Position numbers and translations under genes: made by a program
DNA from: RGIG8700 sp045648505
Lineage (GTDB): Bacteria; Bacillota; Clostridia; RGIG6154
NCBI GenBank assembly: GCA_045648505.1
Contig: JAZROD010000044.1
Location: 1 to 64,000 of the forward strand
Reading direction: 5' to 3'
Length of the DNA: 64,000 bases
In this document: piece after piece, positions 15,723-23,226 of the stretch
Layout: every line of letters starts with the position of its first letter
How positions within the stretch are numbered: position 1 is the stretch's first letter
The notes under the pieces: model-generated
What the model saw: only the letters and a program-made list of their open reading frames with translations
Databases searched by the model: none
Told to the model about the DNA's origin: nothing

Positions 15723-16568
15723 CTAAATTGATAGTGTTTTTTCAACCGCATAAAACCAATCCAATGCCTTATTTGCACTTGGTGGTCTTTTACTAGGCTG
15801 TTTTTGCATTAAAGTTTGAATCAACCCCATAAGTTGTCCACTATCATCGCCCGGTATGTTAAAGTTTCGTGGAGTAACCGTAGCAGTTTTATACCAAATT
15901 TCATTCACGTCAAATTCTCTACCTGTAACAAAGGGATGTTGTCCAAATATTGATTCATAAATAACTACTCCTATAGAAAACAAATCCGCTTTACTATTTA
16001 TCTTTTGTTTTTGATATTGAAACAACTCAGGCGCCCCATACCCCGGTGTATGTGGTCCAACTGCAATAGCTGTATATGTTAATGACGACAAATTAAGGTT
16101 TCTAGCAATCCCAAAATCTATTAAATGGAATTCGCCATCATTGTCACGAAGAATATTATCAGGTTTTATATCCCTATGAACAATACCAATCTTTTCAAGT
16201 TCACATACAGCTTTTAACAAGTATTCCATTAGTTTCAAAGATTCATCAAGAGATAAAACACCTTTTTTCAAATACTCTGAAAGACTCTGCCCACAGACAT
16301 ATTCTTCTAATATGTAATAATATTCTTCTCCATTGTATAGCACTGAATCGAACAGTAGCACTTTAGGCACACCAACGATATTATTCTGATTCACAATATC
16401 AATTTCCCGTTTGATACGCTCGTTCATTTCTTTAATTACTTTTAACATAATACTACCATGTTCATCTGTAGTTATGAGATAAACACTTTTTTGCCCCGAT
16501 TCAGGAAATTTAGTGACGATACTAGCATTAGTATATTTTTTAAGTATTTGTTTAGCAATATTATCCAT
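15723..16568 (-). CDS. Serine/threonine protein kinase
   Basis: A 281-residue eukaryotic-like kinase consisting of the catalytic domain only. Landmarks are the ATP-binding Lys43 (IMLKVI), HRDIKPDN with Asp133, DFG with Asp151 and APE with Glu181. The glycine loop is degenerate (PESGQKSVY). It lacks PASTA repeats and membrane segments, unlike housekeeping PknB. I start it at ATG 16568 after AAAGGAG; the upstream frame would overlap the previous gene. Position in an island beside AbiH suggests a phage-triggered role, as known for staphylococcal Stk2. Confidence 0.88.
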   Translation of the reverse strand: MDNIAKQILKKYTNASIVTKFPESGQKSVYLITTDEHGSIMLKVIKEMNERIKREIDIVNQNNIVGVPKVLLFDSVLYNGEEYYYILEEYVCGQSLSEYLKKGVLSLDESLKLMEYLLKAVCELEKIGIVHRDIKPDNILRDNDGEFHLIDFGIARNLNLSSLTYTAIAVGPHTPGYGAPELFQYQKQKINSKADLFSIGVVIYESIFGQHPFVTGREFDVNEIWYKTATVTPRNFNIPGDDSGQLMGLIQTLMQKQPSKRPPSANKALDWFYAVEKTLSI

Positions 16569-16585
16569 TATATTCTCCTTTGGCA

Positions 16586-17305
16586 CTATTGATTCAAAAT
16601 TCTTCCGATGCATTCGTTGATAAAAATTGAATTATAATTACTAAGTACTTTATTTTTTTTAGGAGCAAGCAATTTAGCAAAATTCAATTCATTATAAATA
16701 TATAAGCCAAGTCCAAACTCACTTGCTTTATTCATAAAATCATCAGATAATGTATTTTTTCTTTTAATTAAAATTGAGCTTTCTGAAGCAAAAGTTTTAT
16801 TTAATATAGCCTGCTGCATAACTTGGCTACAATTACATATTTTAGCTTCTACGGCCTCCACTTTTTTTATGCCAATCCAATCATTAGAATATTTTACCCA
16901 TTTTTTATTTTTTCGATCTATCAATTCCGCATCATATAGCTTTTCTAAGGATAACAAAAGTTCTTTATAATTTAAAAATAAATCTGATATAATTTTTTGT
17001 GATGTTACTTGCCTGTGTGTCGCTATATAATATAAAACTTTTAAATCATTTACAGATAGAGAATTTCTATAATTATTCCAATTCTTATAACTTTCAGGAT
17101 TATATTCCGCGAAGACTATATCCGGATAATTGTTATTTATTTTCGTTTCTAAAAATACAGCCAAATGGTTGTTTTTAGACTCTGTAAAATGATCTTTTCT
17201 ATATTCCACAAATTCTTTTACCATATTTATTTCTTCACCTTTGGTTATGGTTCGAGATTTTATTCCTAACGCTTTATAACCATCGTATATTTCAATCACG
17301 GACAT
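16586..17305 (-). CDS. Winged-helix protein with PD-(D/E)XK-like nuclease motif
   Basis: A 239-residue protein. PDIV at residues 61-64 and VEAVEAKI with Glu153 and Lys155 match the split PD...(D/E)xK nuclease core. The following QQAILNKTFASESSILI stretch is typical of defence-associated nuclease-like proteins with an ExK-helix. A winged-helix segment (about 80-135: NDLKVLYYIATHRQVTSQKIISDLF) is inserted between the two halves. It could be a DNA-binding sensor or an effector nuclease. GGAGGTG precedes the ATG and only 4 bases separate it from the XRE gene. A pure regulator with a dead nuclease fold is the alternative. Confidence 0.65.
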   Translation of the reverse strand: MSVIEIYDGYKALGIKSRTITKGEEINMVKEFVEYRKDHFTESKNNHLAVFLETKINNNYPDIVFAEYNPESYKNWNNYRNSLSVNDLKVLYYIATHRQVTSQKIISDLFLNYKELLLSLEKLYDAELIDRKNKKWVKYSNDWIGIKKVEAVEAKICNCSQVMQQAILNKTFASESSILIKRKNTLSDDFMNKASEFGLGLYIYNELNFAKLLAPKKNKVLSNYNSIFINECIGRILNQ

Positions 17306-17309
17306 AGTT

Positions 17310-17570
17310 TCACCTCCAATTCTCTATATCATTTGTAGTATTTGGGTTTACATATTGAATTATTTCGCCGATATCACATTTTAACACATAGCAAATCCTA
17401 GCCAATACCTCAAAATCCGGTCTTTTGATTTTGTTGTTACAATATGAATTCAATTGCGTCCTTTGCAAATTTGCCATATTAGCTAATTTATTTTTACTTA
17501 TGTTTCTTTGCTTCAAAACATTTTCAAGAGTGATTTGGAAATATCCATACTCTGTATTTATCGTCTCCAT
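17310..17570 (-). CDS. XRE/Cro-type repressor of the island
   Basis: An 86-residue helix-turn-helix protein. The HTH is at about residues 13-65: VLKQRNISKNKLANMANLQRTQLNSYCNNKIKRPDF, then the family-typical LARICYVLKCDIGEIIQY. It leads the cargo operon. A perfect 18-bp palindrome covers the -35 of its promoter, so autoregulation is likely, in the style of phage or island control genes. Confidence 0.85.
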   Translation of the reverse strand: METINTEYGYFQITLENVLKQRNISKNKLANMANLQRTQLNSYCNNKIKRPDFEVLARICYVLKCDIGEIIQYVNPNTTNDIENWR

Positions 17571-17587
17571 TCTATCACCTCTATAAT

Positions 17588-17646
17588 ATTATAACACATT
17601 ATGTAAATAATTGCAACTGTAAATATTAACAGTTGCAATTATTTAC
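17588..17646 (-). promoter_or_regulatory. Island promoter with overlapping 18-bp palindromic operator
   Basis: TTGCAA (17616-17611) and TATAAT (17593-17588) with a 17-base spacer drive the XRE-led operon. A perfect inverted repeat, arms 17603-17620 and 17629-17646 around 8 bases, spans the -35. It lies between integrase and XRE gene. It lacks a T-tract, so an operator is more likely than a terminator. Confidence 0.75.
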
Positions 17647-17654
17647 ACCTGTAA

Positions 17655-18824
17655 CTATACAATTTTTAGTTTTTTATCAATCGCCATTCTTGCCATATCT
17701 GCCATATGTCCGGTTATATGTGTATAATACTTCAATGTAAATTCAAGTTTTGAGTGTCCTAACATTTCCTGAACATACCTTGGACTTATACCGCTCTCAG
17801 CTAATATCGTTGCATATGTATGGCGAAGATTATGAAACTTGAACGGAAGATGCAAATCATCTCTGATTATTCTTGCCAAAAACTTAATACTGTTATGTGT
17901 CAGCATTTCACCGTTTTCTTTTACATTGATTAAGTCATTTACCTCAATATAGTTTTCTTTATTTCGTTTAAGTCGTTCGGTGATGAAATTTCTTTTATAT
18001 CCATCGCCATAGAGTTTCTTATTCTTTGTTTGTTGTTCTTTTAATTCCTTTAGGAATTTCACAAAGTTATCAGATATATTTATTGTTCTGTATGAGTTTT
18101 TAGTTTTGAGAGGGCAGAAACACCATTTTCTATCCTGATATAAAAGTTGCTTATTAACACTTATAGTTTTCTTTTCAAAATTCACATCACGCCATCGAAG
18201 TCCCATACATTCACTTTCACGAAGTCCGGTACTGAGAGCAATATAAAACGGGATTCTTACATTTGTATTTTCAAGTCGTTTGTACATAGCAGACAATTCG
18301 TCCGGTGAATATACTTTAATCTCTCCCATGTGTCTCGGATCGGGCGGTGGTGTAACATCATCAAATATATTACGCTTCATATATCTTTTCCTGTGGGCAT
18401 AATCAAAAATACATTTTAGCGTTTTGAATAATCCTTTTACAAATTCCTCACTATATTTTTCTCCTTTTTCATTAACGAATCTTTCAAGCACTTTTTGCGT
18501 AACTGCATACATATAGAAATCACCAAATGCAGGTTTGAAATGATTCCGATACATAGAATCATACTTTTTAAGAGTTGCATAAGCTCTTGTTAGTTTCCCC
18601 TCAAGTTCAATAAATTCCTCATAAACCTCGTTAAAGGTTATTTTCTTGTTTTCGGGATAAATACCCGTTTCTTCATAGTCATTTACAAACTTTGTTAGTG
18701 CAAGTTGTGCTTCCTTTTTAGTTTTAAAGCCGCCTTTCTCGATTTGCTTGTTCTGACCTTCAACCGTGCTTACATATACCCGGTATGACCATGTTTTTCC
18801 CTTTCTTCTGATACTTCCTTTCAT
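17655..18824 (-). CDS. int: Tyrosine recombinase/integrase
   Basis: A 389-residue integrase of the Tn916 Int-like class. It has an N-terminal arm-binding domain (about 1-60), a core-binding SAM-like domain (about 60-165) and the catalytic domain. Catalytic residues are visible: Arg202 (STGLRESE), Lys241, His331 and Arg334 (HNLRH), His357 (LGHSK) and Tyr367 (YYTHI). It is adjacent to the restored rubrerythrin gene with its start facing the attachment site, as usual for integrative elements. GGAGGATTT precedes the ATG. No excisionase is recognised. Confidence 0.95.
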   Translation of the reverse strand: MKGSIRRKGKTWSYRVYVSTVEGQNKQIEKGGFKTKKEAQLALTKFVNDYEETGIYPENKKITFNEVYEEFIELEGKLTRAYATLKKYDSMYRNHFKPAFGDFYMYAVTQKVLERFVNEKGEKYSEEFVKGLFKTLKCIFDYAHRKRYMKRNIFDDVTPPPDPRHMGEIKVYSPDELSAMYKRLENTNVRIPFYIALSTGLRESECMGLRWRDVNFEKKTISVNKQLLYQDRKWCFCPLKTKNSYRTINISDNFVKFLKELKEQQTKNKKLYGDGYKRNFITERLKRNKENYIEVNDLINVKENGEMLTHNSIKFLARIIRDDLHLPFKFHNLRHTYATILAESGISPRYVQEMLGHSKLEFTLKYYTHITGHMADMARMAIDKKLKIV

Positions 18825-18854
18825 AATAAATCCTCCTGTAATATATTAAGGTTT

Positions 18855-18984
18855 CCCTTATTCACATTATACAGAAGTCTTGAAATCCTTGGTGCATCTG
18901 CGTTTGAACGCAAAATAAGGGATGACACAAGAAAATTCATCGTAAAAATTCCTTTCCCTTGTCTATCCCTTATTTGCCCTTAAA
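18855..18984. repeat. Five CCCTT(A)-type repeats next to the integrase: probable arm sites
   Basis: The otherwise gene-free stretch 18825-19123 holds CCCTTATT or close variants at 18855-18862, 18914-18921 (inverted), 18956-18963, 18967-18974 and 18977-18984. The cluster sits between the integrase start and the attachment site and fits recombinase arm-type sites. A separate hairpin GTTTCGTG/CACGAAAC lies at 19016-19042. Confidence 0.6.
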
Positions 18985-19068
18985 TTATCATTTTTCTATG
19001 CAAAAATTTACCGTAGTTTCGTGACCAGGAAGTACACGAAACATTCAAGCCTAAAAATCGCATAAAAA

Positions 19069-19094
19069 CAGGGGCTGAGAAACCTCAACCCCTG
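19069..19094 (-). terminator. Terminator after rubrerythrin
   Basis: CAGGGG(c)TGAG pairs with CCTCA(a)CCCCTG around AAA; the minus strand continues with TTTTTATG. It lies within the island-supplied sequence. Confidence 0.8.
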
Positions 19095-19123
19095 TATCAA
19101 ATCGTATCTATTTGTATCTAATC

Positions 19124-19711
19124 TTATTTAAAATAGCGGTTTAAGAGACCCTCTAAACCTCTACCGTGCCTTGCCTCGTCACGGGCCATTTCGTGAACTG
19201 TGTCGTGGATTGCGTCAAGACCGTTCTTTTTAGCACAAGCTGCTAAATCGAATTTGCCCTGTGTTGCACCATATTCGCAGTCTACTCTCCATTTTAAGTT
19301 ATCTTTTGTTGTAGCTTTCATATTTGGTTCTAAATCTTCACCAAGGAGTTCTGCAAATTTTGCAGCGTGTTCTGCTTCTTCGTAAGCAGCTTTTTCCCAG
19401 TAAAGACCAACTTCAGGATAGCCTTCTCTGTGAGCAATTCTTGCCATACAGAGGTACATACCAACTTCTGCACATTCGCCGTTGAAGTTTGCCATAAGCT
19501 GTTCAAAGATATACTTTTTATCTTCTTCTGAAATATCAGGATTGTTTTTTACTGTTTTAGCATAAACACCATATTCGTGTTCTGCTGCAAGTTTCATTTC
19601 TCCTACTACTTCGTTGAATTTTTCTGCAGGAACCTTACAAACAGGACAACTTTCAGGAGCTGCTTCCCCTTCATGCACATAACCGCATACTGAACATACA
19701 AATTTTTTCAT
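19124..19711 (-). CDS. Reverse rubrerythrin
   Basis: A 195-residue peroxide-reducing non-heme iron protein. The rubredoxin-type [Fe(SCys)4] site is N-terminal (Cys6, Cys9, Cys22, Cys25) and the ferritin-like diiron domain follows, with EHEYGVYAKTV, FNGECAEVGMYLCMAR and EEAEHAAKFAELLG. This domain order defines reverse rubrerythrins of anaerobes. It is the second gene after perR (22-base gap) and so belongs to the peroxide stress response. Its last 17 codons were probably supplied by the integrated island; the displaced original end survives at 13183. Confidence 0.95.
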   Translation of the reverse strand: MKKFVCSVCGYVHEGEAAPESCPVCKVPAEKFNEVVGEMKLAAEHEYGVYAKTVKNNPDISEEDKKYIFEQLMANFNGECAEVGMYLCMARIAHREGYPEVGLYWEKAAYEEAEHAAKFAELLGEDLEPNMKATTKDNLKWRVDCEYGATQGKFDLAACAKKNGLDAIHDTVHEMARDEARHGRGLEGLLNRYFK

Positions 19712-19733
19712 AACTTTTTCTCCTTTTTTATCT

Positions 19734-20126
19734 TTAATTTTTACATTTTTTACAAAGTCCGGTGTAATACACCTCTCTTGTTTTTACATCAAACCCTTCA
19801 AGACATTCCCTTGCCAAATCTGAAAGTGGAAAATCGAAAAGCTTTCTGCATTTGTCACAAAGAAAATGACCGTGGACATCGTTAAATCCGTCCGCTCTTA
19901 CCTGCTGTGAATCTATTGTCAGAAGCTTGATTATTCCACTTTCGGAAAAAAGCTTCAATGTGTTATAGACAGTAGTTTTGGAAAGAGTTGGCATTTCAGG
20001 AAGCAGATATTCGTATATATCTTCAACTGTAGGATGAGTTCTTACACTTAAAAGATATTCCATTATCTTCAGCCTTGTAACCGACGGCCTTATGCTCTTA
20101 TCTGTGAGCATTGTTCTGGCATCCAC
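19734..20126 (-). CDS. perR: PerR-type Fur family regulator
   Basis: A 130-residue Fur superfamily repressor. The winged helix covers about 1-75 (TLSKTTVYNTLKLF). Regulatory metal ligands fit PerR: His31, Asp83, His85, His87 and Asp98. The structural zinc site is Cys90, Cys93, Cys125 and Cys128. The Asp at the regulatory site supports PerR rather than Fur. It precedes rubrerythrin, a classic PerR target, and has a Per-box in its own promoter. Confidence 0.9.
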   Translation of the reverse strand: MDARTMLTDKSIRPSVTRLKIMEYLLSVRTHPTVEDIYEYLLPEMPTLSKTTVYNTLKLFSESGIIKLLTIDSQQVRADGFNDVHGHFLCDKCRKLFDFPLSDLARECLEGFDVKTREVYYTGLCKKCKN

Positions 20127-20155
20127 GCAATCACCCCTTTTGTAACCGTTTCATT

Positions 20156-20204
20156 TTTGTAATGATTACAAATATAATATAACATACATTTTTCTGTTTG
20201 TCAA
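20156..20204 (-). promoter_or_regulatory. perR-rbr promoter with Per-box
   Basis: TTGACA (20204-20199) and TATATT (20181-20176) with a 17-base spacer. The palindrome TTTGTAATGATTACAAA (20156-20172) lies at the start point and matches a PerR/Fur-type box, so the operon is expected to be autorepressed and induced by peroxide. Confidence 0.8.
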
Positions 20205-20219
20205 CATTTTTTTACAAAA

Positions 20220-20252
20220 AAATAAACACCTGTGAAACACAAGTGTTTATTT
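20220..20252 (-). terminator. Terminator after the CD1247-like gene
   Basis: AAATAAACAC(c)TGTG and CACA(a)GTGTTTATTT form a stem with an AAA loop; the strand then continues into TTTTTTTG. Confidence 0.8.
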
Positions 20253-20259
20253 GATTTGA

Positions 20260-20703
20260 TTATTCGCAGTCTTCGCAATCTTCACAATCACAGCAGCAAC
20301 CGAAATCAAATTTGATTTCTTCGCCACAGTTAGGGCAGATTACAGGTTCTTCTGAATCTAAAAGTTCACCATCAATGAAAACGCTGTCTCCGCAGTTGTC
20401 GCAAGAAAATTCATATACGTCATCATCATCTTCGAAGTCGAAATCGTCTTCGTCGTCATAATCGTCGTATTCGTCTTCATCGTCATAAACATATTCTTCA
20501 ACTTCGCCTAAATCGTGGTCAATTTCGTCAACCTTTTCATCAAGTTCGTCAACATAATCTTCAAGATCTTCTACTCTTTCAGCTAATTCGTTAACCATTT
20601 CGATAAGCTTGAAGATAACTTTTGTTTCTTTTTTGCTTTCGTCTAATTCAAGACCTTCTGTAAGACCGTTTAAATATGAAGCAGTTTCTTTTAATGTACC
20701 CAT
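20260..20703 (-). CDS. CD1247 N-terminal-domain protein with zinc ribbon
   Basis: A 147-residue protein. The N-terminal 65 residues (MGTLKETASYLNGLTEGLELDESKKE...) match the CD1247-type domain of Clostridia, followed by a coiled coil, an extremely acidic Asp/Glu stretch, a CDNC...CPNC zinc ribbon and a Cys-rich tail. Function unknown. The start at ATG 20703 has GAGAGGAG; the longer frame overlaps efp. It is 25 bases downstream of efp and probably in its operon. Confidence 0.85.
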   Translation of the reverse strand: MGTLKETASYLNGLTEGLELDESKKETKVIFKLIEMVNELAERVEDLEDYVDELDEKVDEIDHDLGEVEEYVYDDEDEYDDYDDEDDFDFEDDDDVYEFSCDNCGDSVFIDGELLDSEEPVICPNCGEEIKFDFGCCCDCEDCEDCE

Positions 20704-20728
20704 TAAAATATCTCCTCTCTGATTTTTA

Positions 20729-21286
20729 TTATGCTCTTTCCATGTATTCGCCTGTTCTTGTATCAACTCTGATCATATCGTTTTCGTTGATAAAGAGAGG
20801 AACCATGATTGTAGCACCTGTTTCAAGTGTTGCAGGTTTTGTAGCACCTGTAGCTGTATCACCTTTAACACCTGGTTCTGTTTCTGTAACTAAAAGTTCA
20901 ACAAAGTTTGGTGGTTCAATACCGAACACATTTCCTTTGTATGAAAGGATTTTACAATCCATATTTTCTTTAACGAATTTAAGAGCATCGCCAATCTGTG
21001 ATGCTGCGATAGGCATCATATCAAATGTTTCATTATCCATGAAATAGTAAAGATCGCCATCTACATAAGAGAACTGCATATCTCTTCTGTCAATGTGAGC
21101 TTTTTCACATTTTTCTGTTGGTCTGAAAGTTTTTTCAACTACGCCACCTGTAATAACGTTTTTAAGCTTTGTTCTAACGAAAGCTGCGCCTTTACCAGGT
21201 TTAACATGCTGAAATTCTACAATCTGATATACATTGCCTTCAAATTCAAATGTAATACCATTTCTAAATTCACCTGCTGATATCAT
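20729..21286 (-). CDS. efp: Elongation factor P
   Basis: A 185-residue EF-P that relieves ribosome stalling at polyproline. The KOW-like N-domain carries VKPGKGAA with Lys32 at the tip, the site modified in many bacteria. Two OB domains follow and the end has NENDMIRVDTRTGEY. It has its own promoter but lies just after the M24 peptidase gene, a common pairing in Firmicutes. Confidence 0.97.
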   Translation of the reverse strand: MISAGEFRNGITFEFEGNVYQIVEFQHVKPGKGAAFVRTKLKNVITGGVVEKTFRPTEKCEKAHIDRRDMQFSYVDGDLYYFMDNETFDMMPIAASQIGDALKFVKENMDCKILSYKGNVFGIEPPNFVELLVTETEPGVKGDTATGATKPATLETGATIMVPLFINENDMIRVDTRTGEYMERA

Positions 21287-21322
21287 AAGTACAAATCCTC
21301 CAATTAAAATTATTCTCTGTAT

Positions 21323-21351
21323 ATTCTATAACATATTTGCAAAAATTTCAA
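21323..21351 (-). promoter_or_regulatory. Promoter of efp
   Basis: TTGAAA (21351-21346), 17 bases, TAGAAT (21328-21323). Confidence 0.65.
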
Positions 21352-21358
21352 GTGTTTT

Positions 21359-22381
21359 TTACAATATTATAAGGTCTTTAGGTGTATTTTGTAAGCTTTC
21401 TGCCCCATTTTCTCTTACAATCACCGTATTTTCTATTCTTACACCGAATTTACCCGGCAAATAAATTCCCGGTTCTACTGTTACAACATCCCCTTCTTCA
21501 AGCACAGCTTCGCTTCTTGAAGAAATATTCGGATACTCGTGAATTTTAAGTCCTACACCGTGCCCTGTGCCGTGAACAAAATATTCTTCATAGCCGTTAA
21601 CCTTTATTATATCCCGTGCAAGCGTATCTATTTCTTTCGCAGTTTTGCCTGCTTTTATTTCTTTCTGTGTTTCACCCTGGGCAATATGAACCACCTCGTA
21701 AACAAGAGCCATTTCTTCTGTTAAATCACCAAGAGCAACTGTTCTTGTCATATCACTGTGGTATCCTTTATATGTTGCACCGAAGTCCATTGTTATAAAA
21801 TCGCCCTTTTTGAGCTTATAATCAGAAGGAACACCGTGAGGCATACAAGTGTTTACCCCTGCCACACAAATTGTGTCAAAAGAAGGTTTTTCGCTTCCTT
21901 TAAGTGCCATAACATAATCAATATGAGCCGCAATTTCTTTTTCTGTCATTCCTTCATCAATCACATTAAGGATTTCATAAAAAGTTTCATCTGCAATCTC
22001 TGCAGCTTTTTTCATATATGAAATTTCTTCTTCCGTCTTTCTTCTTCTGAGCATATCAAAGTTAACATCAAAAGGCGAAAGCTCCACCCCAAGATTTTCA
22101 AATCTTTTAACTGCACCATAGCTCATCTGCGGTTTGAAACAGATTTTCATATTATTTTCTTTAATGAATTCGCCGTGGTTTATTGTGTTTACAATTTCGC
22201 AGTCTTTAGTTTCTCTTTGGGCAGAAGTTATATATCTGCCATCGGTTAATATTATTTTTTTATCCTTTGATATAAGCACACCGCCTTCACCTGTAAAGCC
22301 TGTGAAATATCTCATATCTTCAGGCTCGGTGAGATATGCAAAACATCCTTCTTTTATATATGGAACTAATTTCTCCGTCAT
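21359..22381 (-). CDS. M24 family Xaa-Pro dipeptidase/aminopeptidase
   Basis: A 340-residue pita-bread metallopeptidase that removes or hydrolyses Xaa-Pro. The catalytic domain has GVNTCMPHGVPSDY, the metal ligands DFGATYKGYHSDMTR, HGTGHGVGLKIHE and EPGIYLPGKFGVRIENT. The N-terminal creatinase-like domain is short, as in compact Firmicute enzymes. Its ATG overlaps the nfo stop by 4 bases. It would recycle proline peptides upstream of efp. Confidence 0.92.
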   Translation of the reverse strand: MTEKLVPYIKEGCFAYLTEPEDMRYFTGFTGEGGVLISKDKKIILTDGRYITSAQRETKDCEIVNTINHGEFIKENNMKICFKPQMSYGAVKRFENLGVELSPFDVNFDMLRRRKTEEEISYMKKAAEIADETFYEILNVIDEGMTEKEIAAHIDYVMALKGSEKPSFDTICVAGVNTCMPHGVPSDYKLKKGDFITMDFGATYKGYHSDMTRTVALGDLTEEMALVYEVVHIAQGETQKEIKAGKTAKEIDTLARDIIKVNGYEEYFVHGTGHGVGLKIHEYPNISSRSEAVLEEGDVVTVEPGIYLPGKFGVRIENTVIVRENGAESLQNTPKDLIIL

Positions 22382-23226
22382 TTTATCCCCTCAAGTATTC
22401 TTTTATATGTTAATGAATCCATGTCCTGTGTTCCCGGAGATTCACAAATTATTGTAGGTGTAAGATTTTTCTTTGCAATAATTTCCGCAAACGGGTCAAA
22501 GCAAGGACCAAATGAATCGTCATCATAAACAATATGCTTCTTCTCTCCGCCTGCCGAAAATTCAATTCTGGTGAAGTGAACATGGAAGTTTTTACCTCTT
22601 TCTTCACCAAGTTCATTATGGATTTTGTTGCAGATATTTTCAAAGTCCTCTGCTTTGTTAAGAGAACCCATTTCTCTTGCATTTACATGGCCAAAATCTA
22701 CGCAAGGAAGAAGATTTTCATCTATCTTACACAACTGTATAACTTCATCAACTGTTCCAAGCTGATTGATTTTACCCATTGTTTCAGGGCATATTCTTAT
22801 ATGGTCAAGATTTTCTGCTTTTGCAGCATCAACTGCTCTTTTTATAGTGTCCTCTGCAAGACTTAAAGCTTCTTCTCTTGATATTTTTGCACAAGAGCCT
22901 GAATGAACAACAATCCTTGTTGCTCCCATATAATCTGCCGCACGCAGAGTGCTTAAAATATAATTTATGCTGTTATCTCTTTTTTCTTCTTCAACAGAAG
23001 AAAGGCTTATAAAATATGGGGAATGAACGCTCAGGGAAACTCCGTTTTCCTTTGCATTTTTACCAAGCTCTTTAGCTGTTTTCTCTGTTATTTTAACACC
23101 TTTACTGCATTGATATTCATAAGCATTAAGACCTATTTCGTTCAGCCATTTCGGCATATCTGTTGACGCCTTAAAACCTTTATTATAAAAGTTATCGGGA
23201 TTTCCCGCAGGTCCGAATTTAATCAT
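22378..23226 (-). CDS. nfo: Endonuclease IV (apurinic/apyrimidinic)
   Basis: A 282-residue TIM-barrel AP endonuclease of the Nfo type that cleaves at abasic sites in base excision repair. Zinc-ligand segments are recognisable: VHSPYF, VVHSGS, CPETMGK, VDFGHVNA and HVHFTRIEF. Start at ATG 23226 is fixed by the ATGA overlap with yqeG and the AGAGGTG ribosome site. It sits mid-operon between yqeG and the peptidase. Confidence 0.9.
   Translation of the reverse strand: MIKFGPAGNPDNFYNKGFKASTDMPKWLNEIGLNAYEYQCSKGVKITEKTAKELGKNAKENGVSLSVHSPYFISLSSVEEEKRDNSINYILSTLRAADYMGATRIVVHSGSCAKISREEALSLAEDTIKRAVDAAKAENLDHIRICPETMGKINQLGTVDEVIQLCKIDENLLPCVDFGHVNAREMGSLNKAEDFENICNKIHNELGEERGKNFHVHFTRIEFSAGGEKKHIVYDDDSFGPCFDPFAEIIAKKNLTPTIICESPGTQDMDSLTYKRILEGIK

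Larger units (their letters stand above)
13232..19182. mobile_element. Genomic island integrated in the rubrerythrin 3' end
   Basis: The element runs from the rubrerythrin remnant (TCGTCAC, 13232-13238) to the same bases in the intact gene (19176-19182), about 5.9 kb. It carries a tyrosine recombinase adjacent to the intact-gene side, clustered short repeats at both ends, an XRE repressor with a palindromic operator, and four cargo genes. All genes are on the minus strand. No transfer, replication or capsid genes are seen, so it is probably mobilised by other elements or is a defence island cassette. The exact crossover point is uncertain. Confidence 0.72.
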
